From assembly GCA_963678675.1 (NCBI GenBank), contig OY783198.1, positions 22,244,684 through 22,308,683 on the forward strand: DNA of 64,000 nt, given 5' to 3'. Under the pieces are notes generated by a model. The model was not told the origin of the DNA and ran no database searches. It saw nothing but the letters and a program-made list of their open reading frames with translations. This document shows, in pieces, positions 57,601 through 64,000 of the stretch. Source of the stretch: Xiphydria camelus (Eukaryota > Arthropoda > Insecta > Hymenoptera > Xiphydriidae). The position numbers and the translations under genes are program-made. Every line of letters begins with the position of its first letter. Position 1 is the stretch's first letter.

Positions 57601-59319
57601 CTCGAAACTTTATCGACCAATTCGCAACTTTTTCGCTTTCGGTTGCGCTCCGGCTGATTTCATCGCGAATGCCGCCAACGTACAGTCGGACCGATGCGGC
57701 ACGTAGAGCCCGCAAAAAAACGAGCCACCTCTCCCCCATCCGTACCCCGCAAAGAGGCGAACAATGCAGCCTGATCAATTGACCCACTCCTCCGCGGTAT
57801 CCATCTTCCCGCGGCAAAATTCTCCCTTCGACGCGACGCTCCATCGAGCGAGACAGCGCCGCGCGCACGGGAGGGACTTACACGCCATATTTCCCGCGAA
57901 ATTCTCTCAAATTAGAACGCGACGCCGCACGCGGCGGCTCGTCGTCGATCGTCATCGATCATCGTTCGCGCCGGGAAAGCGCGCGACGTCTCCTCCGGAA
58001 ATTCGCGAGGCGAGACCGCTTCCCGGTCTATGGGGTACACGCGCCACGTGCAGCCCAACCAAACCTAACCGCCGCGCGAATTACGATACCGCCACTCTAC
58101 CGTTGCCGTTACAGCTACCGCGCCATTAAAAAGCGTTGTTCCGGGGAGTTCGAAACGACCTCGTTCGGATGTAGGTACTCCTCGAGTCTTTCTACGGTCT
58201 TGATAAGAGCGGGAAAATTGATTCCCGTAAAAAAGAAGCACATAAAAAATTCTATTCTATTTCTTGAGATATCGTTGGTACGTGAAAAGAGTTGCATGCT
58301 AAAGTTACACGTATGTGGATATTTTACAAATGACGAGAAACTCGTGTAATTGCAATTAATTCGATTATATCGAACACTGATATCATTCGAGACATACACT
58401 GAGACAAATACCTGGTCAATTTAACCGAGATCCTGAAAACGACGGCCACAAAGCCGTTTGGTTAAATATGGATCATCCATCTCTTTGGTTAGATTGACCA
58501 TTGTTTTGGTAAGAGGAACTAGACATTCGGTTAGAACGACTAAATATTTGGCTCGGCTGTCCAGTATTTCAGTTAGAATAACTAAACGCGCTTAGTCAGA
58601 CGCGTTTCGTCATTTTAACCAAGTTATTTTTCTCAGTGCAGCATCGCTTCGTAACCTCGCGTCAGCGATCGCGACTCGTGCGAAGAGCGCGAAATAACGC
58701 ATCACTGGGTGAAATGATTGCTAGTGCCAAAAAAATATGCCTTGAATCAAGAACACACGATCTTACAAATTTTTAAGAATGTAGATTCATGGTCGAAGAA
58801 TATATTCTTGATTCAAGAATACCCTCGTTGTGGAGCAAAAAAATTCTTTCTGCGCGAAAAAAAGAGAACATTTATTCGGGCCTATCAAATATTTCTTTGC
58901 TCGAAGAAAACATGGCTTCCCGAGTCGAAATTTTAGACCTACTCCTTCAGGCTTATAGTAGGTCGATTTTCCATTTGTATCGAAATCCTGTGTTAAGCCT
59001 AAAGTGGTCCGTTAGTGATTTCTTCGTCAACTTTAGGTTAAAAATAGGAGCTTATAGGCTTAGTAAACCAATGGCAGGCCGAATGGAGTATAAAAAGCAT
59101 CAAAGTAGGAGCAAAATTTAGATTCGGGTTGACTCTGGAATCGTATCACGTTTTTGATCGAAGAAAACACTGTTTTGGCACTCGCAATTATTTCTCTCAG
59201 TGCACTCACGATCGTCGCCGTTGAATTACTGACGTGTTGGGTTCGGTAGGGCAGACTGCAGCACGGCGGACGAGCCCGGTCAAGTGCCTCACATCGGCGG
59301 CCTCTCCAATTTCGGTAAG
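36487..59319 (+). CDS. Membrane dipeptidase (renal dipeptidase type, peptidase family M19), 5' five exons of a partial gene
   Basis: Exons 36487-36611, 46860-47013, 52175-52307, 56322-56472 and 59250-59319 join in phase to give residues 1-211 of a protein normally near 400. Residues 1-23 are a signal peptide. IDGHNDLP holds His43 and Asp45, and GVEGGH holds Glu155, all zinc ligands in this family. FWSAYVPC (Cys101) and THTCNTPW (Cys184) supply the conserved disulfide pair. The two remaining zinc-binding histidines and any GPI signal lie beyond the window. The enzyme hydrolyses dipeptides, and leukotriene D4 in mammals, at the cell surface; the insect substrate is unknown. Phases at the four junctions (2, 0, 1, 2) all match. 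All introns are GT-AG. Confidence 0.92.
38190..38400 (-). repeat. Diverged fold-back related to the pair at 6171-6710
   Basis: The reverse strand carries TTTTCCCGATAAATC, TGTGATTTTCGGAATCAGCG and TGAACATTCCG, matching the right arm of the 6460-6710 unit. A second, weaker inverted arm lies to the right (TTCTTTCGAGATATCGATAAG). No coding sequence. Confidence 0.5.
39674..39773. repeat. GC-rich hairpin element, copy 2
   Basis: Left arm GCAGTAGTAGGATCCGTCC then TGCGTCCGACG. Right arm reversed: GCAGTAGTCAGGGTCCGC then TATACGTCCGTCG. The outer right word CAGCTTCGGC is the same as in copy 3. Located in dipeptidase intron 1. Confidence 0.6.
41116..41142. repeat. (TG)n microsatellite
   Basis: About 13 uninterrupted TG units inside dipeptidase intron 1. 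Confidence 0.95.
45107..45123. repeat. C17 homopolymer
   Basis: A run of 17 cytosines, unusual in length. It may vary between reads or individuals. Confidence 0.9.
45322..45728. repeat. Fold-back segment with a CRE-like palindrome and promoter-like words
   Basis: The left end GAATGGGCGTGTTCACGA and the reversed right end GAATGGGCATGATCACAA are inverted partners. Between them are the 16-bp palindrome TTAGTGACGTCACTAA (45466-45481), an inverted CCAAT box (TGATTGG at 45543) and AAAATGGCGG (45557). It may be a MITE that carries these motifs, or an intronic control element. Only the sequence pattern is visible. Confidence 0.5.
45738..45961. mobile_element. CACTG-ended fold-back MITE
   Basis: A 224-bp near-perfect fold-back. 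The left end is CACTGAGAAGAAAATTTAC, then TTGATCGAAATAAA. The right end is its inverse, ...TTTATTTCGATCAAGC then AAATTTTTGTTTCAGTG. Middle parts also pair (GCACGTTTATTTGA with TTGAATAAACGTGC). The ends resemble those of the MITE copies A-F, but the body differs. It lies 9 bp from the preceding fold-back. Confidence 0.75.
46860..47013 (+). CDS. Dipeptidase coding exon 2
   Basis: Acceptor GTTTCAG|G and donor CAG|GTGAGT. The first base completes the split Gly codon, giving [14 protein letters not shown]. The exon ends [15 protein letters not shown] in phase 0. His43 and Asp45 are zinc ligands by family knowledge. 51 codons plus one base. Confidence 0.92.
48955..49105 (+). CDS. Possible exon of unknown protein in dipeptidase intron 2
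   Basis: Bounded by a fair acceptor (TTAATACAG) and donor (TGCAG|GTACAG). One frame is open and reads [19 protein letters not shown], then a Ser/Thr-rich part ending VVPDVEC. The composition is more protein-like than its surroundings, but I recognise no family and found no partner exon in matching phase. It cannot be inserted into the dipeptidase, whose exons 2 and 3 join directly at a conserved site. Confidence 0.2.
49956..50402 (+). CDS. Possible coding segment of unknown protein in dipeptidase intron 2
   Basis: A 148-codon frame whose first part reads [19 protein letters not shown], then [16 protein letters not shown], with an even amphipathic pattern unlike the Arg-rich chance frames nearby. 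It follows AATGCAG, usable as an acceptor. The second half looks less coding-like. I recognise no domain. Confidence 0.2.
   Translation: MQQLMAESLMSDANEYLQSHARILYSKWLSERCHAKPEGALQFISRCSGKFAARAASKNCFESRETCNRIRENLVGLKKNEKEFEYLSSNATSTVHPIFLGFASIYVRCPRRGELTTRSRITRYVIRSLLHFPVRSERRKRRRSRDEM
50989..51470. mobile_element. CACTG-type MITE, copy E, split by a TA-flanked MITE
   Basis: The left end is CACTGAGAAAAATATCTTG and the right end TTATTCTTCTCAGTC. The body has AGTTATTCCAACAAAAATAC, TGAATCAAATATTTAG, TTATTCTCACCAGAAAATG and CCATACTTCACCAAACGG in family order. Removing 51020-51250 and one TA restores the usual length of about 250 bp. Confidence 0.75.
51020..51250. mobile_element. TA-flanked MITE nested in copy E
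   Basis: 231 bp with inverted ends GGATGCCCGGGAAGAAAAAT and, reversed, GGATGCTCGGGAAAAAGAGT, followed by (A/G)AGTCAA. TA precedes (51018-51019) and follows (51251-51252). TA duplication suggests Tc1/mariner or another TA-targeting superfamily. No coding sequence. Confidence 0.75.
52175..52307 (+). CDS. Dipeptidase coding exon 3
   Basis: Acceptor TGTTGCAG and donor GAAG|GTACGTG. Encodes [20 protein letters not shown] and then [14 protein letters not shown]...TTAE, with the first base of the next Gly codon. Cys101 is the partner expected to pair with Cys184. FWSAYVPC after VAAQ is a hallmark of this family. Confidence 0.93.
55390..55500. repeat. Inverted repeat enclosing a CRE-like TGACGTCA
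   Basis: GATGTGGCAACAACGTT at 55390 is inverted as AACGTTGCCACATTG at 55486. Between the arms are TGACGTCA (55475-55482) and an ATG (55447) in good context opening a short frame, [14 protein letters not shown]. It could be a small element or a regulatory segment. The identity is not established. Confidence 0.35.
55839..55951. repeat. GC-rich hairpin element, copy 3
   Basis: The best-preserved copy: both ends are the perfect 13-bp inverted repeat ACGATGCCGAAGC. Inner arms carry CCAGTAGGTACGCTCCG and, reversed, GCGGTAGGTACGTCTGCCGC. The CGGACGTATGACGGA word (reverse strand) and CGTACCTACTGG are shared with copy 1 at 20426-20547. 113 bp in total. Confidence 0.7.
56322..56472 (+). CDS. Dipeptidase coding exon 4
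   Basis: Acceptor GATTACAG and donor CCTTG|GTGAGT. Encodes [20 protein letters not shown], then [17 protein letters not shown] and [12 protein letters not shown], ending in two bases of Trp188. Glu155 in GVEGGH is the zinc-bridging residue of the family, and Cys184 the second disulfide cysteine. Confidence 0.94.
57101..57495. mobile_element. TA-flanked MITE with GGGTGAACCACCC ends
   Basis: 395 bp. The left end is GGGTGAACCACCCAGTTATT, then GGACAC. The right end is its inverse, GTGTCC...AATAACTGGGTGGTTTACCC. TA lies on both sides (57099-57100 and 57496-57497). Internal words AGTTATCGGACAGT and AGTAGTTGGACAGT repeat the theme. A TA duplication fits Tc1/mariner or pogo-like transposases. No coding sequence. 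Confidence 0.8.
58397..58638. mobile_element. CACTG-type MITE, copy F
   Basis: The cleanest uninterrupted copy, 242 bp: it begins CACTGAGACAAATACCTGG and ends AAGTTATTTTTCTCAGTG. On the minus strand, AGTTATTCTAACTGAAATAC, CGAGCCAAATATTTAG, GTTCTAACCGAATG, CTCTTACCAAAACAATGG and AATCTAACCAAAGAGATGG follow one another at about 20-bp spacing, showing the repeated inner unit. Confidence 0.8.
58703..59202. mobile_element. CACTG-ended element, about 500 bp
   Basis: The left end is CACTGGGTGAAATGATTGC, then TAGTGCCAAAA. The right end, reversed, is CACTGAGAGAAATAATTGC, then GAGTGCCAAAA. The right terminus CACTGAGAGAAAT differs by one base from the CACGGAGAGAAAT ends of the tnp2-like element at 23543. 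It lies 64 bp from copy F. Its internal frame (58789-59121) shows no transposase motif. Confidence 0.75.
59250..59319 (+). CDS. Dipeptidase coding exon 5
   Basis: Acceptor TTCGGTAG and donor AAG|GTGAGT. The first base completes Trp188 to give [15 protein letters not shown], then [12 protein letters not shown], ending in phase 0. In this family the next residues lead to the VDLSHVS region. I found no such exon before the window ends, so intron 5 exceeds 4.6 kb. Confidence 0.9.
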
Positions 59320-59765
59320 GTGAGTACCCGACGGACTTTGCGACGATACCTATTACCCCGCCGACGATACATAGTAGCCCCGGTCGTTTCGAAAATGCGC
59401 GCTCGGCCCGCTCCTCGTCGACGCGAGGAGGAATAAAAAAAAAGGTTCGGCAACCGCGATGATCAGCGAGGGACAAATGCGAGGCGAATCGAGGGGCTGC
59501 CCCGCTGTTTGAAGAGACGAGCGGGAAATGGGCGGAGGGATACGTTTTTGTTACCCGTGCACGCGCGCCACGTGACAGCTCCAGGAAAAGGACGATGGAT
59601 CGTCCGCCGTTGCGCACGAACGATCGCGCGTTTGCACACGTGAGCTCGCGGCACGCTCGGTTTTAACATCGAAAATGTTTATGTTCCCGTATATGGGGGG
59701 AGATTTCTAGGTCTTCGACAAGCCAGCGTCACGAAATTTTAGATGGTCTCGTGCGTGCTCGGGTG

Positions 59766-59980
59766 CGTTACAATAAATTTTCGAAATGATTTTCATTGAT
59801 TTTTCGAACTTTTTCAAATGTTCTTGAAATTTTGCGACATTCTCGCGTAATTCTCTATTTCAGTTGGTTAATGCTCGCTGGTTGAGTTTGAAAAACAACA
59901 GATTTCAGATGTCCCCATGAGAAGAAATCGTAGGGAGTAAGATCAGGTGATGGAAATCATTTCGAAAATTTATTGTAACG
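59766..59980 (-). pseudogene. Mariner transposase relic in a small fold-back
   Basis: On the minus strand the segment reads SPDLTPYDFFSWGHLK, the signature block before the last catalytic aspartate region of mariner-type transposases. The C-terminal part follows to TAA at 59768-59770, broken by one in-frame TAG. The two ends, CGTTACAATAAATTTTCG and its inverse at 59980, form a 29-bp inverted repeat, so the relic is again a fold-back built on the transposase 3' end. Only about 60 codons remain. Confidence 0.75.
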
Positions 59981-60009
59981 TAATTGACCTTTAATAAAGA
60001 GATTGACAA

Positions 60010-60308
60010 AACTTACTTCTAGCAGTTTCTTTCTCGATTTGCGCGAAAACTATTCATCGAAAGGTACAAAAATTTGGTGCTGTTGTAAAGCATTTTTAAA
60101 GAGCTTTCCAACGTTGTATCACACATGGGGGGTTGCTATTTAAGATTACAAAGTTGGGGGGGCTACCCCTAAGGGGGTTGGAGGGGGTGCGTCTCCGATT
60201 ATGTCACTTTGGTTCCCCTCTCCATTGACGAAACCGTATTTTCTTTTTTAGAAAATCTCTGTAACTTTCTGAGATATTGGGTTAGCAAGTTTTCAAAATG
60301 TCACCCTG
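60010..60308. repeat. Transposon fragment ending CACCCTG
   Basis: Ends CAAAATGTCACCCTGTATA, a typical terminus of TA-targeting insect DNA transposons. It contains a G-rich part (60126-60192) and AACTTTCTGAGATATTGGG. The opposite end was not found, so only one boundary is supported. Confidence 0.4.
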
Positions 60309-60967
60309 TATATGATTATATATCTTTTTTGCATTGTAATACAATATTTGCATTGTTAATAACAATATCATTTATATATTTTTCGTATCATTTTCAATGT
60401 CCTCGATAGTTCCAAGGATTGCGAAATCTGTGAATTTTTCTTTCTCTTTCCATCCTGAGGAATCGTACCGCGTCGGGATTTTTCCGTCTTTCGTTCGCAG
60501 ATCCAAAGTGCGTGAAAGGATCGATCAAAAAAACGGTATTTTTATTTTTCTCAATCCCTTTCAGTCGTCGGTTTTTCTCGTTGAAACTTTGAGGTATTCA
60601 CACATTTTAAAACGACATGTTTTTGAAACAAGAAAAAACAGCGGGTTTCAATGCAACCTCCCAATATTTACTTTGAATAACTATCGCATAGAGTTACGTC
60701 ACGATGGACTTCTGGAGTTCTCCAACAAAGACCTCTCCTCACGTCGGACTTTCCACGCCTTCCCAGACCCAAGGTCTTCGGGGATCTCTCCACCCGACGA
60801 CTCCTCTTCACCGACGATCGATCAAGAGCTCCTTTGCCTCTCTCACCTATCTTTTTTCGAACCCTCGAACGCCATTTGCCAAGTTGACGTATCGTCGGGG
60901 GCGATTAATTAAAACGATGCGATCGAGAGTCACGATCCGGAAAGGCGAACGCTCCTCGCCGTGAAGT

Positions 60968-61700
60968 GGATTAAAGGTTCTACCTGGCTCCGCGGATGAA
61001 ATATTCTTCCGTGGGATACTTTCCTCCGCGATAGCGACTGGATCCTCTTATCCGATGGCGATGCGAGAATTTCCTAGCGTCGAAGCGGTGGAGAACCCCC
61101 ACCCCGCTTTCCTAGGATTCATTCGTTTTATGGAGTGACATTAGCCGCGATAACGCGGAATGGCATTTCTATGGATAATACCGGCGAGTCTCTCTCGAAA
61201 TCCACGATAAGAATTTTTATCGAGAGACATCCGCACCGAAGATAAATCTTGTTCATTCCGAGAAGTACGACTTGAAGAGTATCCGACAAATGCTGAATTC
61301 GCGCTAAAGGGCTTCTTTCATATTATATATTTGTTTATCTACCTACTTTATAGATATATTAAACCTTCGTAACGAACTGAATTAAAGATTCTACGCGGAC
61401 TGCAAGTCAAACGATCCTCCGCGAGAGATGTACGTTCTCGTATTTCTCCCCTTTATGTCGATATGACCTTCTTATCAAATGCGATACATTAATTTCACGG
61501 CATCGAAGAACTACCCCCATCCTTTTCCTAACTTGACCCGTTCCAAGAGACGATACTAGCAGTGATGAGGCAAAGTCTAATTTCTACATCGATAAATCTT
61601 CCTTCGATATCTCATATATTTATATAATCACCCCTTCGAGAAATGCCTAGAAGCGCACCAAATCGAGCTCGTCGCGTAAACGCGGCTAGAAACGGCCCTC
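60968..61700. repeat. Old tandem duplication, period about 411 bp
   Basis: The second unit repeats words of the first at a near-constant offset: GGATTAAAGGTTCTAC and GAATTAAAGATTCTAC; GGATCCTCTTATCCGATG and GACCTTCTTATCAAATG; GTCGAAGCGGTGGAGAACCC and ATCGAAGAACTACCC. Divergence is high and there are small indels. Non-coding. Confidence 0.55.
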
Positions 61701-63094
61701 GCGGAATCTAATTCAGATCGGACACGGATAACGAAAACCAATCTCGCCCGTTCGCACCGCTCTAATCGCCAAGACTGAACGCCACTTAACGTAGGTACCC
61801 CCGCCTATCTAAAAACACCGTGTCGACGCCACAACTCGTAGAGATAGCGGCCCGGAGCGGTGGCGTGTTCCGCGCGACGGCGGAGAAGCGGCGGGAGAAA
61901 AGAAAGAAAAACGGTGATGGCTCGTCGTTCCGTACCCCCGCGTAAAAAGAGAACAATGTTTGCTTGGGCTCGGATACGTATACACCTATCTAGGTATACG
62001 ACTAAACGTTTTCGGTGGCAAATTGTTCCCGCTGGGTGGTAAAAAATACACAACATTCTCGCGAGGATGGTTAAGGATATATCACAACCTACATAATATG
62101 TTAATCATTCTCACAGGAGTCATACAAATATATGTGTATATGGTACATATTTACGAAAATTAACACCTCGATAAATTAAGGCGTATAATTGAAAACCATA
62201 ATGTATAATAGAAAAGAGTTAAGTGCTAAAAATATGAAAAAAAAAGAAAGTTAATCACTAAAAACATCATAATAACTTGTCTTTTTTTTTAAATTCATTA
62301 TAAATACTGAACTGTTAGGTTCCTGGAATTCAGCAACTTTCTACGTGGTCTTCAATTGTGAATGCTAAATAATCGGCAGTGTAGTGTAACTAATGTCGAA
62401 TTGCATCATTGTTTGTTCACGATAGATTGATTTATACACACTTTGTTCCAATAAATGTTTCCGCCTGTCGAAGACAACCTTGTCAACGACAACGGTACAC
62501 TTTGAAGAGACCTTTCAAAGCTCCTCCCCAGGGAAGCCTGAAGGCTCCCGGGGCGACGCGGTTAAAAACTATGCAGAGGTGAAACGCGTGGATCAGGGAA
62601 AGAGGGAAACAACGAACGCGCGTCGCGCCGGCCGCAATTCGTCCGCGTAAAAGCGGAACGACACGATGTCGATATCTGGCGAGTACACTCTTCGCGACGC
62701 GACGGACGAATTATCGCTTCGATATTCGGAACACGTCGCGCTCGAGGTTTCCTTTGTCATCCGGAAATAGGAGCGCTTCCTTTGGGACCGAACTCGCATC
62801 GCCGGATTCGAATGCCGATATTATGGACGTCCCGGACGCTCGCGGCGGATACAGTTTACTGTGTTCTGATTTAAAAAATGTAGTTCAATCAACCGAGTGT
62901 TGTCAGTCGACTCTCCCCTACAGTTGACTCGAATAATATTTTTACTGAATCGATGAAGTGAGAGATAACTCGATCGTCCGATGCTGCTTCTGACGAAAAT
63001 TGAATCAGTCGAAACTTCCGCTCGTTCCAACGAGATATTTGATTAAGCTAAAGAGTGACGTATATATATATTACTTTAAATGAAGTGAACAATT

Positions 63095-63265
63095 AATTGT
63101 TTTTATCAATCATTAATAACTCGGTGTTCCTTTGAGATTGCTTTAACAGATCTACGATTTTCGGAATCAGCGTAAAAAATAGATACATGAAATATAGGGT
63201 GATTGAAAATTCGATTCCAAAGATTTGGATTTTCGCGAAAAATTGAAAAAATGTCGAGGCGCTAT
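63095..63265 (+). repeat. Relative of the fold-back family at 6171-6710
   Basis: Carries TTCCTTTGAGATTGC, GATTTTCGGAATCAGCGTAA and GATTGAAAATTCGATTCC in the same order and orientation as the unit at 6300-6450. The left arm is not clear. Confidence 0.5.
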
Positions 63266-64000
63266 TTACGATTTTTCGAAACAATCACACATCAGTCGGG
63301 AGACGCGATTCTTGTTCTCCGCACGAGCGACGAATAAAACCCACGGACAGCGGAAGTAAATATACACGCGGAACGCAGCAGATAAATATTTGAACAACCA
63401 TCGGGATGTCGGCGGATAGGGACACACTTAGGTGCGCCGCGCGCAGAGAGAGAGAGAGAGAGAGAGAGGGGTAGAAAGCTTTCGCGATGGCATCTCGTAT
63501 TTCGCGACACGCGCGCCCGTGTCGAGCGAATCAACGAAAAGAGCTCGGGACGCTCTTGCGCTCGCGGAGGCAAAGGCGGCCACGTGCGATTTTACGGGAG
63601 AGAGCGCGTCGGACGAAAGCGTCGGGAGAAGACGAGAGACGCGAGTTTGAAATATGTAGGGGAGCAAAGCCCGTTGCATTTTCCCGGGAGGCGTCACGGA
63701 GCGCCATGATCCGTTCGCCCGTCATTTTTCATTAATTCTTCAACGTGGAAAAATTCGTCGCGTCTACGCGGTACGAAGGAACTTCGTCAACGAGGAATTA
63801 CGAGCGCGCACACGTTGCGGCGTAAATATTTCTCTTCGGCTCGATGCAAACCGCGACACTCTACGCGGAAAACGTGTCGCGGAAACGAAGCAGTATGATC
63901 CTACTGTGCGTCGCCGCGTCGCGAAGAACGCCGAGCGATTTTTTAACGACGAGAAATAAAGACGACGGCGACACCCCCTCCGGGGAAATTCAGCATTCGA

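Larger units (their letters stand above)
56473..59249 (+). other. Dipeptidase intron 4 (about 2.8 kb)
   Basis: GTGAGT to TTCGGTAG. About 1.1 kb of it is made of the three MITEs at 57101, 58397 and 58703. Confidence 0.8.
59320..64000 (+). other. Dipeptidase intron 5, running off the window
   Basis: Starts GTGAGTACC. It holds the mariner relic at 59766, a transposon end near 60308, the tandem duplication at 60968, a fold-back relative at 63095 and a (GA)n run at about 63446-63469. A 171-codon frame at 60397-60912 has no recognised domain. Confidence 0.7.

Noticed and set aside
1..64000. CRISPR array, bacterial operons, phage or integron features
   Set aside because: The sequence is eukaryotic with GT-AG introns. 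The repeats seen are transposons, microsatellites and old tandem duplications; no spacer-repeat array exists.

Overview
This 64 kb window is nuclear DNA from an insect, most likely a hymenopteran and plausibly an ant. The evidence is GT-AG introns, a TATA-driven secreted protein gene, a split metazoan dipeptidase gene, CpG-rich non-coding DNA cut by AT-rich transposon islands, and many GA/CT and GAA/CTT microsatellites. It is not bacterial: there are no operons, and the many long open frames in GC-rich stretches are chance frames. The species cannot be fixed from the sequence alone.

Two host genes are well supported, both on the + strand. (1) A secreted histidine-rich protein has a TATA box at 14159, a tiny coding first exon (14230-14241), one intron, a large second exon (15675-17663) and a poly(A) signal at 18086. 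(2) A membrane/renal dipeptidase (peptidase family M19) has its first five coding exons at 36487-36611, 46860-47013, 52175-52307, 56322-56472 and 59250-59319. All splice phases agree, and the gene runs off the right edge, so its C-terminal half is missing here. Its introns are long (about 10.2, 5.2, 4.0, 2.8 and >4.7 kb) and loaded with small transposons.

The rest is intergenic or intronic DNA rich in mobile elements. The centrepiece is a three-level nest at 23185-27133. A fold-back element holds a mariner-derived fold-back element (23318-27052), and that holds a complete CACTA/tnp2-like element (23543-26849) with an uninterrupted 828-codon transposase-like frame. Both inner insertions have TA target duplications. 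The tnp2-like element's 13-bp terminal repeat matches, at 11 of 13 positions, the ends of a family of roughly 240-bp CACTG-type MITEs present six times in the window (11795, 27739, 30949, 32303, 50989, 58397). It may therefore represent the source of their transposase. Three of those MITE copies carry further insertions.

Other repeats are a GC-rich hairpin family (20426, 39674, 55839), several single fold-back MITEs (29523, 45322, 45738, 51020, 57101, 58703), a tandem pair of fold-backs with distant relatives (6171, 38190, 63095), two old tandem duplications (3781-4600, 60968-61700), a second mariner relic (59766-59980), and three AT-rich segments ending in CTT/GAA tracts that look like retroposon 3' ends. 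Coding-like islands at 30554, 48955 and 49956 are reported with low confidence.

Region by region: 1-14158 intergenic with repeats; 14159-18110 histidine-rich gene; 18111-36486 intergenic with the nested transposons; 36487-64000 dipeptidase gene, five exons in TE-rich introns.
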